Shown: in pieces, positions 26,718 to 36,170 of the stretch
Position numbering within the stretch: position 1 is the first letter of the stretch
How the letters are laid out: every line of letters begins with the position of its first letter
Origin: Lawsonia intracellularis PHE/MN1-00
GTDB taxonomy: Bacteria > Desulfobacterota > Desulfovibrionia > Desulfovibrionales > Desulfovibrionaceae
Direction of reading: 5' to 3'
Length of the DNA: 64,000 nucleotides
Assembly (NCBI RefSeq): GCF_000055945.1
Contig: NC_008014.1
Location: forward strand, 1 to 64,000
Notes under the pieces: model-generated
What the model saw: the letters and a program-made list of their open reading frames with translations, nothing else
Databases searched by the model: none
Told to the model about the DNA's origin: nothing
Program-made: the position numbers and the translations under genes

Positions 26718-29700
26718 CTAATCTCCTTTTATTGCACAAATACTTTCTATATGTATAGGATATATTGAATGTGATGTAAGAGAAAATTGTTGTTTATTCT
26801 TCCATGCATATTGACTACTGATGCGTAACAAATAGTCAATAGGTTCTGTACTCTCTTTTAATGCAAATCTAAATTCTCCTGAATGATTGTCTATATCTTG
26901 AACATTGCCTACTAAATATCCACCGTTAGGAGATAGTATACGAAAATGTAAATACTCTGCTATGTCATCTTTTATATAAGAAGGTATGACTATATGATAA
27001 GTTTCTGATGGATGTATTTTTATATCTTTAGTAAATGTTGCTAATACAGTATTGTTAGATAATCCATGATATGGATCATAATTTGCCCATAAGTATGGTC
27101 CATAGTTGTGTTGATCTATTTGTGTAACTATAAGTAGAGTACATGGATAGGTGTTTAATAGGGTCATTGAAAAAGAATAGATATCCATATAGGTATGGTC
27201 TGGTGCAGTAATACGAATATCTGTTATTGCTTTTGCTCCTTCTGGAAGAATTTTTGTTAGCTGCACTTTTGTCTTTTCTTTATAGGCTGGAATAAAAATA
27301 TAGCATGAAGATTCACTAGTATATGGTTGATGATCAAATGAAAATGAAAGTTGTAACGTTCCTTGTAATACATTTGTAATCTCCAACTCACATTTACATG
27401 TTTTATATGGAGCTATTTCTATTGGAGACATATTGGTTGCAGTCATTAAGTTTATAATAGAAGGTTTGACCATTGGTAGATATGGTCCATAATCAATATG
27501 TATAGTATTATTATTTGTTGTTACATTAGCATTATGACCAAAGTATTGGCCTTGTGTTACAATAGGAACATCTACTGTAACTTGTTCTTCTACTTCTACT
27601 TGTGAAGTCTCTTGACTAAATCGGCTTTCTTTAGCAGCCCAAACTTCAAATCCATGGATATTTTTATAAGGTACATAATGTTGATATATAAATTCTGCTA
27701 CATGGTAATACAACATTGTTGTATTAAGTCCATCAATGTTGCTTCCCCAAAATGGACTACTTACAATTGCTAATGGAAATTTACCTTTATCAAATTGTTC
27801 CTGAAGTTGTTGTACAAGTATTTTTTGAACCTTATCAGTAACATAAACATTAACTAGTGACAAAAATAATGGATTTTCTTTGTTAGTGTATGCATACAAC
27901 CCATGGCCATTAGTAACATCAACAAACGTTTCATTGTTTTTTAATTGGGATTGTAAGAATTCCACTATAGGTCGATACTCTGCTATATAGTGAACCCGTT
28001 GAAGATTTTTAGTTTTCCAATTTACAAGTGGAATTTTTAATGCTTCCGGAAGAAGTATTACAAAGTCACCAGAGAGAAGTATAACAGTAACAATAGGTAT
28101 AGTAAGCCATGTAGGGAAAAATATTTTTTGTTTAAAAGGACGAATGAGTGGAAGAAGTACTAGTGTAGGAAAAAAAATATAAACCAACGTTGATTATTAA
28201 GTAATTCGTATTGTCCTATACATGTATTAAGCATGCTTTGAACTAAACAATGTCTACCCATAGTACGTGTAACAAGAAAAAGCATACTTGAAGCTATTCC
28301 AAGATACATCCAGTGAACTAAAGGAATAGTTTTAAAAGAGAGTTTTCGCCAAGCAAAAATATAACATATCCCTGCAAAAAAAAGTGGCATAATAACATAG
28401 TAAGAAAGCGCTTCTATAGAAATTTTTGGTGCAATAGTACTAAGTGTATGTGCTCCAAATTCTAAAAAGGTAAATGCTTCTATTTCAGAAATTCTGTCAA
28501 AAATGTTCCACCCTCTTAAGAACACTAAAAGAAAGTAGCTTACTCCTAGTATTCCAAATACAGCAATGAATGCTGGGATTACTTTATACAGTAAAATTTT
28601 TATATTCTGTAGTCCTCTAATACAAAAGACAAGCCATAATCCCAAAATAGATGCTTTCCCAGCAGATGGCATCCATAAAAATACACTAGCACTTAAAAAC
28701 CATATCCATGCAATACGATAAAAGGTTAGTTGTTGCATTGCCCATGGTAAAAAAAGAGGAGGTAGTAAAATAAGAGAATTATAACAAGCCATATTATTAA
28801 AAGTCAGTTGCGAGAAAAGTAAAGTAAGTAAACATGCATAAATAGGACGCACAACTTTTGTAAATATAGCATATAGTAAGATGATATAAGTTATGGACCA
28901 AAGTATATCAAACCATATAAGACTGGATACAGCATAATTTTCTCCTGCAAAAATCATAAAGCATAAAGAAGGAAAAATATCCTTTAAACCTCTATGACTC
29001 CAAACATCAACAAAAGGAATTTTATCAAATTTGATTACTTGTTGTGCAATAGTGATACTATTTCCAGGATGTTGTAAGTCTGAACCAATATCAAGAGTTA
29101 GTTTCCATGAAACAAAGGTAGTTAAAGTAATAAGGCAGATAGGAATGTACCAATACTTTAGAAGATTGTTGTAATGTATTGAGTATTGTTTATAAGTTAA
29201 TTTTCTTTTCCTCTGTAAGAGCTGTAGTATATATATATATTACAAATCCTAACAAACTACCTGTAAACAAAAATAATAATGTTTTTAGAGACCATTGGTA
29301 TCCTCTTAGCAGACCTATATACTGAGTCTCGCTGGCAATAAGGATAGTTAAAGGTAAAAGAAGAAGAGGTGCACCAATCTTAACTAATTGATGTCTTTTA
29401 TCAAAAAGAGAAATGATCCATCCTAGAATAAAGGTAATCATTATCCCATGAGGATAACCTATACGTATATCAATAGGTGTATCTAGTGGATATTTATATA
29501 CCTTTAGGAAAAGGTGTATTGCTGTTAATAGAAAGAAAAAACCAAATGTAACTGGTGTTAGTTTACATCTAATGACAAAAGAAGAATAACCTATTGTAGA
29601 TAATAACCAACGAAACATTAAAATAAAAAGTATACCAAAGAATAATCCATTAAAAACATGATATTGTACTTCATAGCATGGTTTATTTATTAATATAAAA

Positions 29701-30076
29701 AAGATAGAAAGGATCTCTATTAATGATAAAGCAGTGAGAGCATGTTTTTCAAAAAGGATTGTATCACTTTGATAGTTCTCTAAAAAATGTTTTACCATTA
29801 TTGAAAGAAGTGAAACAACAGTAGTAAAAATAGAAAAAAATATTATAAGGAAAGTAAAATAAAGGAATTGACGTATAAATACATTATGAAGTTCAAGGAT
29901 AGCAATGCCTTGTACACGATGTGGGAAGCTAGTTAATTCAAAAGAGAGCGATAAATAGAGATAAAAAATACTTAATGATGCTAAAGCAATAGCTGTAATA
30001 AATACAAAAAAAAGATCATTTTTTTATGAGGAAGAGGAAAAATTTTTAAAAAATTACATGTAGTAGTATTTGACAT
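26718..30076 (-). pseudogene. Very large membrane glycosyltransferase-like protein, paralog 3, frameshifted
   Basis: Hand translation rebuilds nearly the whole paralog from three frame changes. The gene starts at about 30076 (MSNTTTCNFLKIFPLPHKK). It shifts first at a run of seven A (30019-30025) and continues as DLFFVFITAIALASLSIF. It shifts again in the (TA)n tract or the A-rich run at about 29200-29241, then continues LLKYWYIPICL and KIPFVDVWSHRGLKD. The third shift is near eight T (28170-28177), after which it continues LPLIRPFKQKIFFPTW to the normal C-terminus. Homology covers the full length with no large deletion. It looks like a recent pseudogene, or a gene kept readable through slippage. 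Confidence 0.82.
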
Positions 30077-30156
30077 ATTAAACCCATTACTAATTATTTT
30101 TTCTCTACTGAGTAAACTAGTATTGTTCCAACACGTATCAGAGGCATAAAAAACAA

Positions 30157-31122
30157 TTATTTTTCTTTATTATCAAAAACCCATGTGTTTTCCATAAGCC
30201 AACTGACAGTTGTTTTTACACTTTCTTCTATGGTATACTTAGGCGTCCAACCTAGAGAACGAATTTTTTCTGTTGCAAGATAAATAAAAGGATTATCTCC
30301 TATCCAACCACGATCACCCTCGCCAAATTGAACAGTTGGTGTTACTCCTAATGAAGAGCAAATCCATCCAATAGAATCCTTTACTGTACAATAACTATCA
30401 ACACCTAGGTTATAGATATGAACCTTTGTATCTGTAGGTGCTTTTTCTATTGCTAGCAACATTGCATCAATACAATCATCTACATGAAGATAGGATTTTC
30501 GTTGTGTACCATTTCCAAGAACAGTAAGTTTTGAAGGATCTTTTCTTAATTGATTACAAAAATCAAAAACATGTCCGTGTGTGTAGCGAGGTCCAAGAAT
30601 AGAAACAAAACGAAAGATATGTCCAATAAAGTCGAAAGATTCACAATAGGCCTCAATGAATCCCTCTCCTGACAACTTCGATGCTGCATATAAAGATGTT
30701 TGTATAGGAAATGGAGCATCTTCTGGGGTAGGTATAATAGAAGCTTCACCATATACAGACCCTGTAGAAGCAAAGGCTATCCGTTTAATATTATGTAAAC
30801 GCATGGCTTCAAGCACATTGTGTGTGGCAATAGCATTTTGTTCAAGATCTTTCGATGGATGTTCTACTCCAAATCGAACATCTGCATTTGCTGAAAGATG
30901 TATCACTTGCTCGCCTGTTGCAAAAGCTTTTGACAATGCTTTAGTATCAAGAAGATCTCCTTCTATTAGTGTAAAGCGTTCATGTTGTTTTGCCTTATTA
31001 AGAAATGTATGTTTTCCTGTAGAGAAATTATCAATTCCTGTTACCTGATGACCTATAGATAAAAGTTTCTCTGCTAGAGTACTACCAATAAATCCGGCTA
31101 CACCTGTAATAATGTAGTGCAT
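30157..31122 (-). CDS. NAD-dependent sugar epimerase/dehydratase (GalE-like)
   Basis: A 321-aa extended SDR acting on nucleotide sugars. It has the start YIITGVAGFIGSTLAEKLL, VIHLSANADVR, catalytic FASTGSVYGEA and YAASKLSGEG (Tyr and Lys), and the substrate-side RFVSILGPRYTHGHV. Probably a UDP-hexose or hexuronate 4-epimerase; the exact substrate is unreadable. The ATG at 31122 has GGAGAG 5 nt upstream and is preferred over the in-frame TTG at 31140. It lies 45 nt after the DPM1-like GT2 gene, so the two are probably one operon. Confidence 0.87.
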   Translation of the reverse strand: MHYIITGVAGFIGSTLAEKLLSIGHQVTGIDNFSTGKHTFLNKAKQHERFTLIEGDLLDTKALSKAFATGEQVIHLSANADVRFGVEHPSKDLEQNAIATHNVLEAMRLHNIKRIAFASTGSVYGEASIIPTPEDAPFPIQTSLYAASKLSGEGFIEAYCESFDFIGHIFRFVSILGPRYTHGHVFDFCNQLRKDPSKLTVLGNGTQRKSYLHVDDCIDAMLLAIEKAPTDTKVHIYNLGVDSYCTVKDSIGWICSSLGVTPTVQFGEGDRGWIGDNPFIYLATEKIRSLGWTPKYTIEESVKTTVSWLMENTWVFDNKEK

Positions 31123-31167
31123 TTTCTCTCCATAAACCAAGATAATATGAGTTATTCACAATAAATA

Positions 31168-31902
31168 TCATAACTTACAAAAACGATATTTAAAACAAGC
31201 AATAATCCATAACAAGGGATCTTTAAAAATATGAACTTTTTTCCCTTCATTGAGAGATCTTGAATGATAATGAACAGGAATCTCTAATGGCCTATAACCC
31301 TTACGGCATAATTTACCTACAATTTCCCAATCAAAATCAAACCTATTTGCTGTAAAAGTCAAACCTTGAATGCAAGAGCGTCGAAACACTTTATACATTG
31401 TAAAAGGATCTTTTAATTTCTGTTGGTAAGTAATGTTAAAAAGAAATGTAAATAATAGATGTCCAAAGTTAAAATAATATTGGGAAAATCGTTCTCTTTT
31501 GGCAAATCGACGTATTTTCCAACTGCGGCGTTCTTGGCTGTGTCTTGAACCCAACACAAAATCTGCTTTTTTGTCTATCAGTAGCTGTAAGAGTTTTGGA
31601 TAGTCATCAAGATCATACTCTGTATCTGCATCTTGAATAAGAATATAGTCTCCTGTTGCAACTTGTAGTCCTTTTCTTACAGCATGTCCTTTGCCTTTTG
31701 CTTGTTCTTCTAGGATAACTTTTACTTGAGGATGTTCCTTATACTGTAGGACAACTTCTCTTGTTCCATCTGTTGAATTGCTCTCAACAATAATAAGTTC
31801 TTTTTTTAAATTAACTAAAGGAAGCTTAAGGACACCATCAATGACTTCTTGAATAGTTGCTGCTTCTTCATACGCAGGCATAATGATACTTAGTTTTTCC
31901 AT
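31168..31902 (-). CDS. GT2 glycosyltransferase, dolichyl/polyprenyl-phosphate sugar synthase-like
   Basis: A 244-aa GT-A enzyme of the DPM1-like branch. It has LSIIMPAYEEAATIQEVIDG, IIVESNSTDGTREV, the diphosphate region KGKGHAVRKGLQVATGDYIL, metal-binding QDADTEYDLDDYP, and GSRHSQERR. Such enzymes make polyprenyl-phosphate hexoses, the donors of GT-C membrane transferases. This suits the three large paralogs at 11-30 kb. There is no C-terminal membrane domain, so it acts at the cytoplasmic face. The donor sugar is unknown. Confidence 0.87.
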   Translation of the reverse strand: MEKLSIIMPAYEEAATIQEVIDGVLKLPLVNLKKELIIVESNSTDGTREVVLQYKEHPQVKVILEEQAKGKGHAVRKGLQVATGDYILIQDADTEYDLDDYPKLLQLLIDKKADFVLGSRHSQERRSWKIRRFAKRERFSQYYFNFGHLLFTFLFNITYQQKLKDPFTMYKVFRRSCIQGLTFTANRFDFDWEIVGKLCRKGYRPLEIPVHYHSRSLNEGKKVHIFKDPLLWIIACFKYRFCKL

Positions 31903-32379
31903 GGTGTTACCTATTATAAAAAGAAAGATAGAATTTGTTTTTATCTATATGAGTTGTTTAATAACGATACTAAAAAGATAAAGCATTACTATCAGAACCT
32001 ATGCTTCTTATGAGAGAAGTTATAAAGATTTTCTATATAGTATATTACAAATATGTTTGTCTATAAAAAATATACTCCTATGCTATATAATATACTTTGA
32101 CTAGAAGTATACTTCTAATTATTTCTGTGTATAAAAAGTATTGATGTAGTATATAGAAAGTATATATCTTTTGGAAATCATACTATATAGATTCTTGTTA
32201 TACCTATATAGTATAACAGATATACTTTTAATAATATGTATAAATTTTAAAGAATAAAATAGATTAATAGATAATTTTAAGGTAAAAATTATAGAGTAGA
32301 ATGAGTACATTCATGTGTATTTGGTAATAGATGATTATTACCAAAATACACTATGAATTCCCCAGATGAAATATACTAT
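31903..32379. other. AT-rich gap between glycan cluster and prophage genes
   Basis: No supported gene. A short reading frame at 32119-32310 on the - strand encodes a low-complexity Ile/Tyr/Leu-rich peptide with no visible family and is probably chance. A hairpin at 32315-32351 ends the tail-fibre operon. Confidence 0.6.
32315..32351 (-). terminator. Hairpin terminator after tail-fibre operon
   Basis: Arms 32315-32329 (GTGTATTTGGTAATA) and 32336-32351 pair perfectly except for one bulged base, around a 6-nt loop. The site lies about 30 nt past the tail-fibre assembly gene stop. Confidence 0.6.
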
Positions 32380-32919
32380 TTATAAAGAATATACTATATG
32401 AATAGATTTTACTTCTTCAACTGTTGTTGCTTGTTGAAGCTGAAGTTCAAACTCAGCTCTTTGAGTAGAAAGAATAGTTCGTATTTCTTCTATTGATTTA
32501 CCACTAGATTCTGGTGTAGGAGCAAGAATAACATTCATCAATGTTTCATTATAGGCTGTATCTATATCAAGAAATACTTGTTCTTTTGCTTCCTTTAATA
32601 GTATAGCAGGATCTGGCTCAGGACGTGTAAGTATTGCATTTTTAGGAAGAGGTCCTGGCTCAGTCATATAACATGGTTCAGGTTTCCATGTATCACCAGG
32701 CAACCAGTATGGTGTCCCTGTTCCTTCAATAATACGATCACGCCCATCCTTTTTCTGTCTATGATCTTCTACTTGTTTCCATGTACTACCATTCCATTGA
32801 GGAATAAAGTTAGACTGTATTTTAGGTTTCACTTTGGTACAATTATGAGGTAATCCTTGATAGGCATATGTTTCACTAACAAAAAAGCCTTGATAATCAT
32901 ATTGATATACGGTTTCCAT
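32380..32919 (-). CDS. Phage tail fibre assembly protein (Tfa/Mu U-like)
   Basis: A 179-aa protein starting METVYQYDYQGFF. It shows the usual pattern of tail-fibre assembly chaperones: a short beta N-terminus, a central WNGSTWKQVEDHRQ-type segment with GTPYWLPGDTWKP, and a helical C-terminus (EEIRTILSTQRAEFELQLQQ). GGAGGA lies 7 nt upstream and the ATG overlaps the tail-fibre stop (TAATG), so the pair is coupled. Chaperones of this type fold and attach the fibre tip; they are found next to Mu S/U-type genes. Confidence 0.82.
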   Translation of the reverse strand: METVYQYDYQGFFVSETYAYQGLPHNCTKVKPKIQSNFIPQWNGSTWKQVEDHRQKKDGRDRIIEGTGTPYWLPGDTWKPEPCYMTEPGPLPKNAILTRPEPDPAILLKEAKEQVFLDIDTAYNETLMNVILAPTPESSGKSIEEIRTILSTQRAEFELQLQQATTVEEVKSIHIVYSL

Positions 32920-33764
32920 TAGTGTATTCCTCCTACATAGACACAAGGAAGTAAACCAATTCGACGTGGACGAAATTGTGCAGCAGTAGGAACTGCGCGT
33001 GAAGCATCTAAGTTAATTTGGTGATTTGCATAGCCACTAGGATTAAAAGTTTGTATGACGGTACCATGTCCACTGGCATAAAATATCCCGCCACAATTTG
33101 AAAAATCGATAATATTATTATAAAACCAAGCTGTAATATTTCGCATAGCATCATTTTCCCATTTCCCAATAGAGTCACCTACATTTCCATAAATATGATC
33201 TGTTCTTGTATCTGGGAGTTTTATAGTCTTTGCTGCTTCGTCTAATACAAAAAAAGGAACACCACCAATACCACCAGCAGCTGTTGATAGTGCTGTCCAA
33301 TCTGCTTGAGATTTACATTTCCAAGTATTTTTTTCTTTTCTTAAATAATTCCATAGATCAGGATAAGCAGTGTCGGCATCTGGAAGTATGGACCCATCTC
33401 GGACAGCCCAACCCTTAGGTGGTGTTTTTTCAAAAAAATCTTTAAATTCGCTTAATGTTGGTATGATAGATATCACACCTTCATCTGTTATTTGAACAGG
33501 TTCGCCGTCTGGTTGAACTAACCCTGGTTTCATTGATGTTGCAATGGATAGACGCTGTTCAATAAGTTTATCTATGGCATCACGTAGTTGAATTGTAGAT
33601 TGTTTATTAGGTTCAATTTCAGCATGCTCAAGAACAGCAATAAGTTCTTCTTGTACGCTATTGAGCCAATCAGCAGAAACAGTTGTTGCTTCTATAGGTA
33701 TAGTAGGATCGCCTTCTGTGAATCGATTATTTGGTGTAGCATCTGGGGTATCAATACGAAACAT
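32919..33764 (-). CDS. Phage tail fibre protein with tail-collar-type C-terminus
   Basis: A 281-aa protein that opens with FRIDTPDATPNNRFTEGDP and the PIEATTVSADWLNSVQEEL segment typical of Mu-like and P2-like fibres. It continues with a coiled region, KTPPKGWAVRDGSILPDADT (collar-domain type) and the C-terminal PRRIGLLPCVYVGG. A perfect AAGGAGGT ribosome site precedes the ATG. At 281 aa it is shorter than full-length Mu fibres, so the shaft is reduced. It would bind a host surface receptor. It is the distal end of the Mu-like late region, separated from the terminase genes by the acetylation cassette. Confidence 0.85.
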   Translation of the reverse strand: MFRIDTPDATPNNRFTEGDPTIPIEATTVSADWLNSVQEELIAVLEHAEIEPNKQSTIQLRDAIDKLIEQRLSIATSMKPGLVQPDGEPVQITDEGVISIIPTLSEFKDFFEKTPPKGWAVRDGSILPDADTAYPDLWNYLRKEKNTWKCKSQADWTALSTAAGGIGGVPFFVLDEAAKTIKLPDTRTDHIYGNVGDSIGKWENDAMRNITAWFYNNIIDFSNCGGIFYASGHGTVIQTFNPSGYANHQINLDASRAVPTAAQFRPRRIGLLPCVYVGGIH

Positions 33765-33798
33765 GTAACCTCCTTATAGTGTATGAATAAGTGATAGT

Positions 33799-33821
33799 GA
33801 GGGGAGAATTACACTCCCCTC
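33799..33821. repeat. 8-bp G/C-rich hairpin
   Basis: GAGGGGAG (33799-33806) and CTCCCCTC (33814-33821) pair around 7 nt. It is unusually G/C-rich for this window. A second hairpin (TGTCAAC, 33833-33849) follows. The pair may be a transcription end or processing site left from the prophage. Confidence 0.6.
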
Positions 33822-34097
33822 TATGATTATCCTGTCAACGCTGTTGACAAAGGATACACGTATAGCAAAGGATACCGGGGTCTTCTGAATAACCATAACA
33901 GACAAATCCTCAGTCGTATGCCATTTTTGTATACGTGTTGTAAGTATCCATGAGCCATGTATAGCAAGTTAGAAGGGGAATGAAAGATTGACTGGGGTCA
34001 GTATAAAAAGGTAGGTACATTCACACTGTAAGAAGATAGATTACATCATTAAATAGTAATTAGTTAAATAGTATTTGGATAAATCCATCTACCTATA

Positions 34098-34127
34098 TTG
34101 ACTAACGATTAGACATAGTTTTGTTAT
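34098..34127 (+). promoter_or_regulatory. Candidate promoter for AlgJ-like gene 1
   Basis: TTGACT (34098-34103), an 18-nt spacer, then TGTTAT (34122-34127), about 80 nt before the ATG. Similar TTGAC boxes precede the other two AlgJ-like genes, which raises the likelihood slightly. Confidence 0.3.
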
Positions 34128-34204
34128 TCTTAACATCAGAACAATTATTGTATACAATAGTACAAGTATAATTAAGTGTGTTAATAGGTAGTTAACGTAT
34201 CATT

Positions 34205-35827
34205 ATGAATATACTATATGGTTGTGTTAGTTTTCTTTTTATTACGTTTTTATCTTTACCGTTTTTGCTAACAGTTTGTGGTATTCAGATAAGAGGAATG
34301 GATAATAGAGAAAATAGAGTATTAGTAGAAAAACCAGCACTTAATAAAACGTCTTTACAAAAATGGCCATCAGTACTTGATCCTTGGTTTCAAGATGGTC
34401 TTGCTTTTCGTAGTCATTGTGTTGGACTTTATTTAACAATATGGGAAGAATGGCTTTCAGCTCCTGTTAAATCTGCTGCCACAGGTAAGAATGGAGAATT
34501 ATTCCCTATCCTTTCTACAGCACCTGTCCTTCAATACTATCTTGGTCTAAAGCCAATTGATCCTCATGAATATATACATTTTCAACTTGCCCATGCAGGT
34601 ATGTATATTTTCTTAAAGTCTAAGGGGATACCCTATTTCCTTGTAACTATTCCGGATAAACCAACATTATATCCAGAATACCTTCCATTTTGGACACGTT
34701 GGTGTAAAGGAGAAAGTGTACACAAACAAAAAGTAAAAGCTATTCAAGAAATAGGTATCCCTTGGATAGATTTACTTCCTATTCTTCATGAAAAAAAATA
34801 CGAACATGCTCTTTATAATAAAAAGTTTGATCCTGGCCACATGAATGGTTATGGAATGGAAATATGCCATCAGTATCTTATAGAAGCACTGGGCAAATAT
34901 TTTCCTGCTCTTCTATCAACGGCTAGTAAACCAGCCTATAGAGTATATGAAACGAAAAGGTATAATACAGCTTTTTCTAGTGAATGGCTTTCAAGTATAG
35001 AGTTATTACAAATAGAACGATTTCAATCAAAAGAGATACCTAATCTTATTAAAAAAGAACCTCAAACCTGGTTTGAACCTCAGCTTATTATTAATAATCG
35101 TCCTCTATCACCATTGGATATAGTATTCTCTGGTGATTCTTATTTTTTATGTTCATGTCAATATGCTCCATCTCACCGTATATGGCCAGGAGATCTCCCT
35201 CTTTTAGCATATTATTCAAAACAATTTTTAAAGATGAATATCCAATATCTTACAATTCCCTTTCTCAAACAACTTTTTGATACTGGGTATAAACCAGATG
35301 TTGTTATAGAAGCCCTTGCAGAAAGAAATATTGGTACTCCATCTCGAGCAAGGAAAGATTCTCTACTCCGTACCTTTGGAGATATTTATTTAAAAACACC
35401 CATCTATTTTCTAACTCCAGAATATATTAAGAATATAACAAATAAAGAAGATTCTAATGATATTACTATATATATATATAACAATACTATTTTTCTTAAG
35501 GCATCAGCGAATCCATACATAGAGTTACCTTCTTTAGTTACAGATGCTAATGGACGTGCTGCAGTTGTTGCTAATATATTTTCTCCTATCCAAACATACT
35601 TTGGTGTGTATTATACACCAAAAGATATAGGATTTGTTCAAGAATCATCTATTAACTGGGTAAAAGTAGAACCAGGAGAAAATTTAGTACATCTATATAT
35701 TAGTACTCATCCGTATCAAGAAATATCTATCCGTTTTCATTTAGGCTTTGATCATAATGAGTATCGTATTCTTCCTATACCAGATGAAATAAAACAGATG
35801 CAAAAATTTGTATCTGATAGCATTTAA
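34205..35827 (+). CDS. AlgJ/AlgX-like O-acetyltransferase (SGNH-type), copy 1
   Basis: A 540-aa probable periplasmic protein anchored by an N-terminal hydrophobic segment (FLFITFLSLPFLLTVCG). It has the AlgJ opening NRENRVLVEKPAL and DPWFQDGLAFRS, the segment VTIPDKPTLYPEYLPFW, the Asp/His motif FDPGHMNGYG and the Ser motif FSGDSYF. These correspond to the D-H and S residues of the AlgJ/AlgX acetyltransferase fold. A C-terminal beta domain (about residues 430-530) could bind glycan. With the AlgI-like MBOAT at 39.6 kb it would O-acetylate an exported polysaccharide. A 14-nt TA tract (35467-35480) lies in frame at ITIYIYNN, near the site that breaks copy 2. Confidence 0.85.
   Translation: MNILYGCVSFLFITFLSLPFLLTVCGIQIRGMDNRENRVLVEKPALNKTSLQKWPSVLDPWFQDGLAFRSHCVGLYLTIWEEWLSAPVKSAATGKNGELFPILSTAPVLQYYLGLKPIDPHEYIHFQLAHAGMYIFLKSKGIPYFLVTIPDKPTLYPEYLPFWTRWCKGESVHKQKVKAIQEIGIPWIDLLPILHEKKYEHALYNKKFDPGHMNGYGMEICHQYLIEALGKYFPALLSTASKPAYRVYETKRYNTAFSSEWLSSIELLQIERFQSKEIPNLIKKEPQTWFEPQLIINNRPLSPLDIVFSGDSYFLCSCQYAPSHRIWPGDLPLLAYYSKQFLKMNIQYLTIPFLKQLFDTGYKPDVVIEALAERNIGTPSRARKDSLLRTFGDIYLKTPIYFLTPEYIKNITNKEDSNDITIYIYNNTIFLKASANPYIELPSLVTDANGRAAVVANIFSPIQTYFGVYYTPKDIGFVQESSINWVKVEPGENLVHLYISTHPYQEISIRFHLGFDHNEYRILPIPDEIKQMQKFVSDSI
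35467..35480. repeat. (TA)7 tract inside AlgJ-like copy 1
   Basis: Fourteen bases of TA inside the coding region, codons ATA TAT ATA TAT. The gene stays in frame here. A tract of the same length lies at the corresponding place of copy 2, where the frame is lost. Confidence 0.75.
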
Positions 35828-36170
35828 TTTACATCTCACTGAATATAGATACATAACTAGGTCTAGTATATACTTCTTCAATTATGTAGTTAGTTATTAG
35901 TAATATTGTTATCATAGTGTTCCATCATAATAACATTTATGTAATAGGAACGTGTCTGTATTCTTTAATAACAACATATTGTGATGAAAACATGCTATCT
36001 TTAAAAAGTATTCATCAATAATATTAAATGGATATACTTGACAATGTCTTACTTTTATTTTCTATATATCTCCTTGCATAAAATTATATTATTCACTGTA
36101 GTTACATGTATAAACAGCACAATCCTCAATATAACAACATAATAAGCTAGTTGAGCTATATATAAAATAG
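35828..36170. other. Intergenic region before AlgJ-like copy 2
   Basis: No gene is seen. It contains the candidate promoter at 36038-36066 and otherwise AT-rich sequence without a convincing terminator. Confidence 0.5.
36038..36066 (+). promoter_or_regulatory. Candidate promoter for AlgJ-like gene 2
   Basis: TTGACA (36038-36043), 17 nt, TCTATA (36061-36066); TATATA two bases later is an alternative -10. It lies about 100 nt before the ATG. Confidence 0.4.

Larger units (their letters stand above)
33765..34204. other. Divergent intergenic region with two hairpins
   Basis: No gene seen. It contains the ribosome site and upstream sequence of the tail-fibre gene on one side and the candidate promoter of the first AlgJ-like gene on the other. 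Two hairpins lie at 33799-33821 (GAGGGGAG arms) and 33833-33849 (TGTCAAC arms). Confidence 0.55.

Noticed and set aside
32119-32310. 63-aa open frame on the - strand
   Set aside because: Low-complexity Ile/Tyr/Leu-rich sequence as expected by chance from AT-rich DNA.
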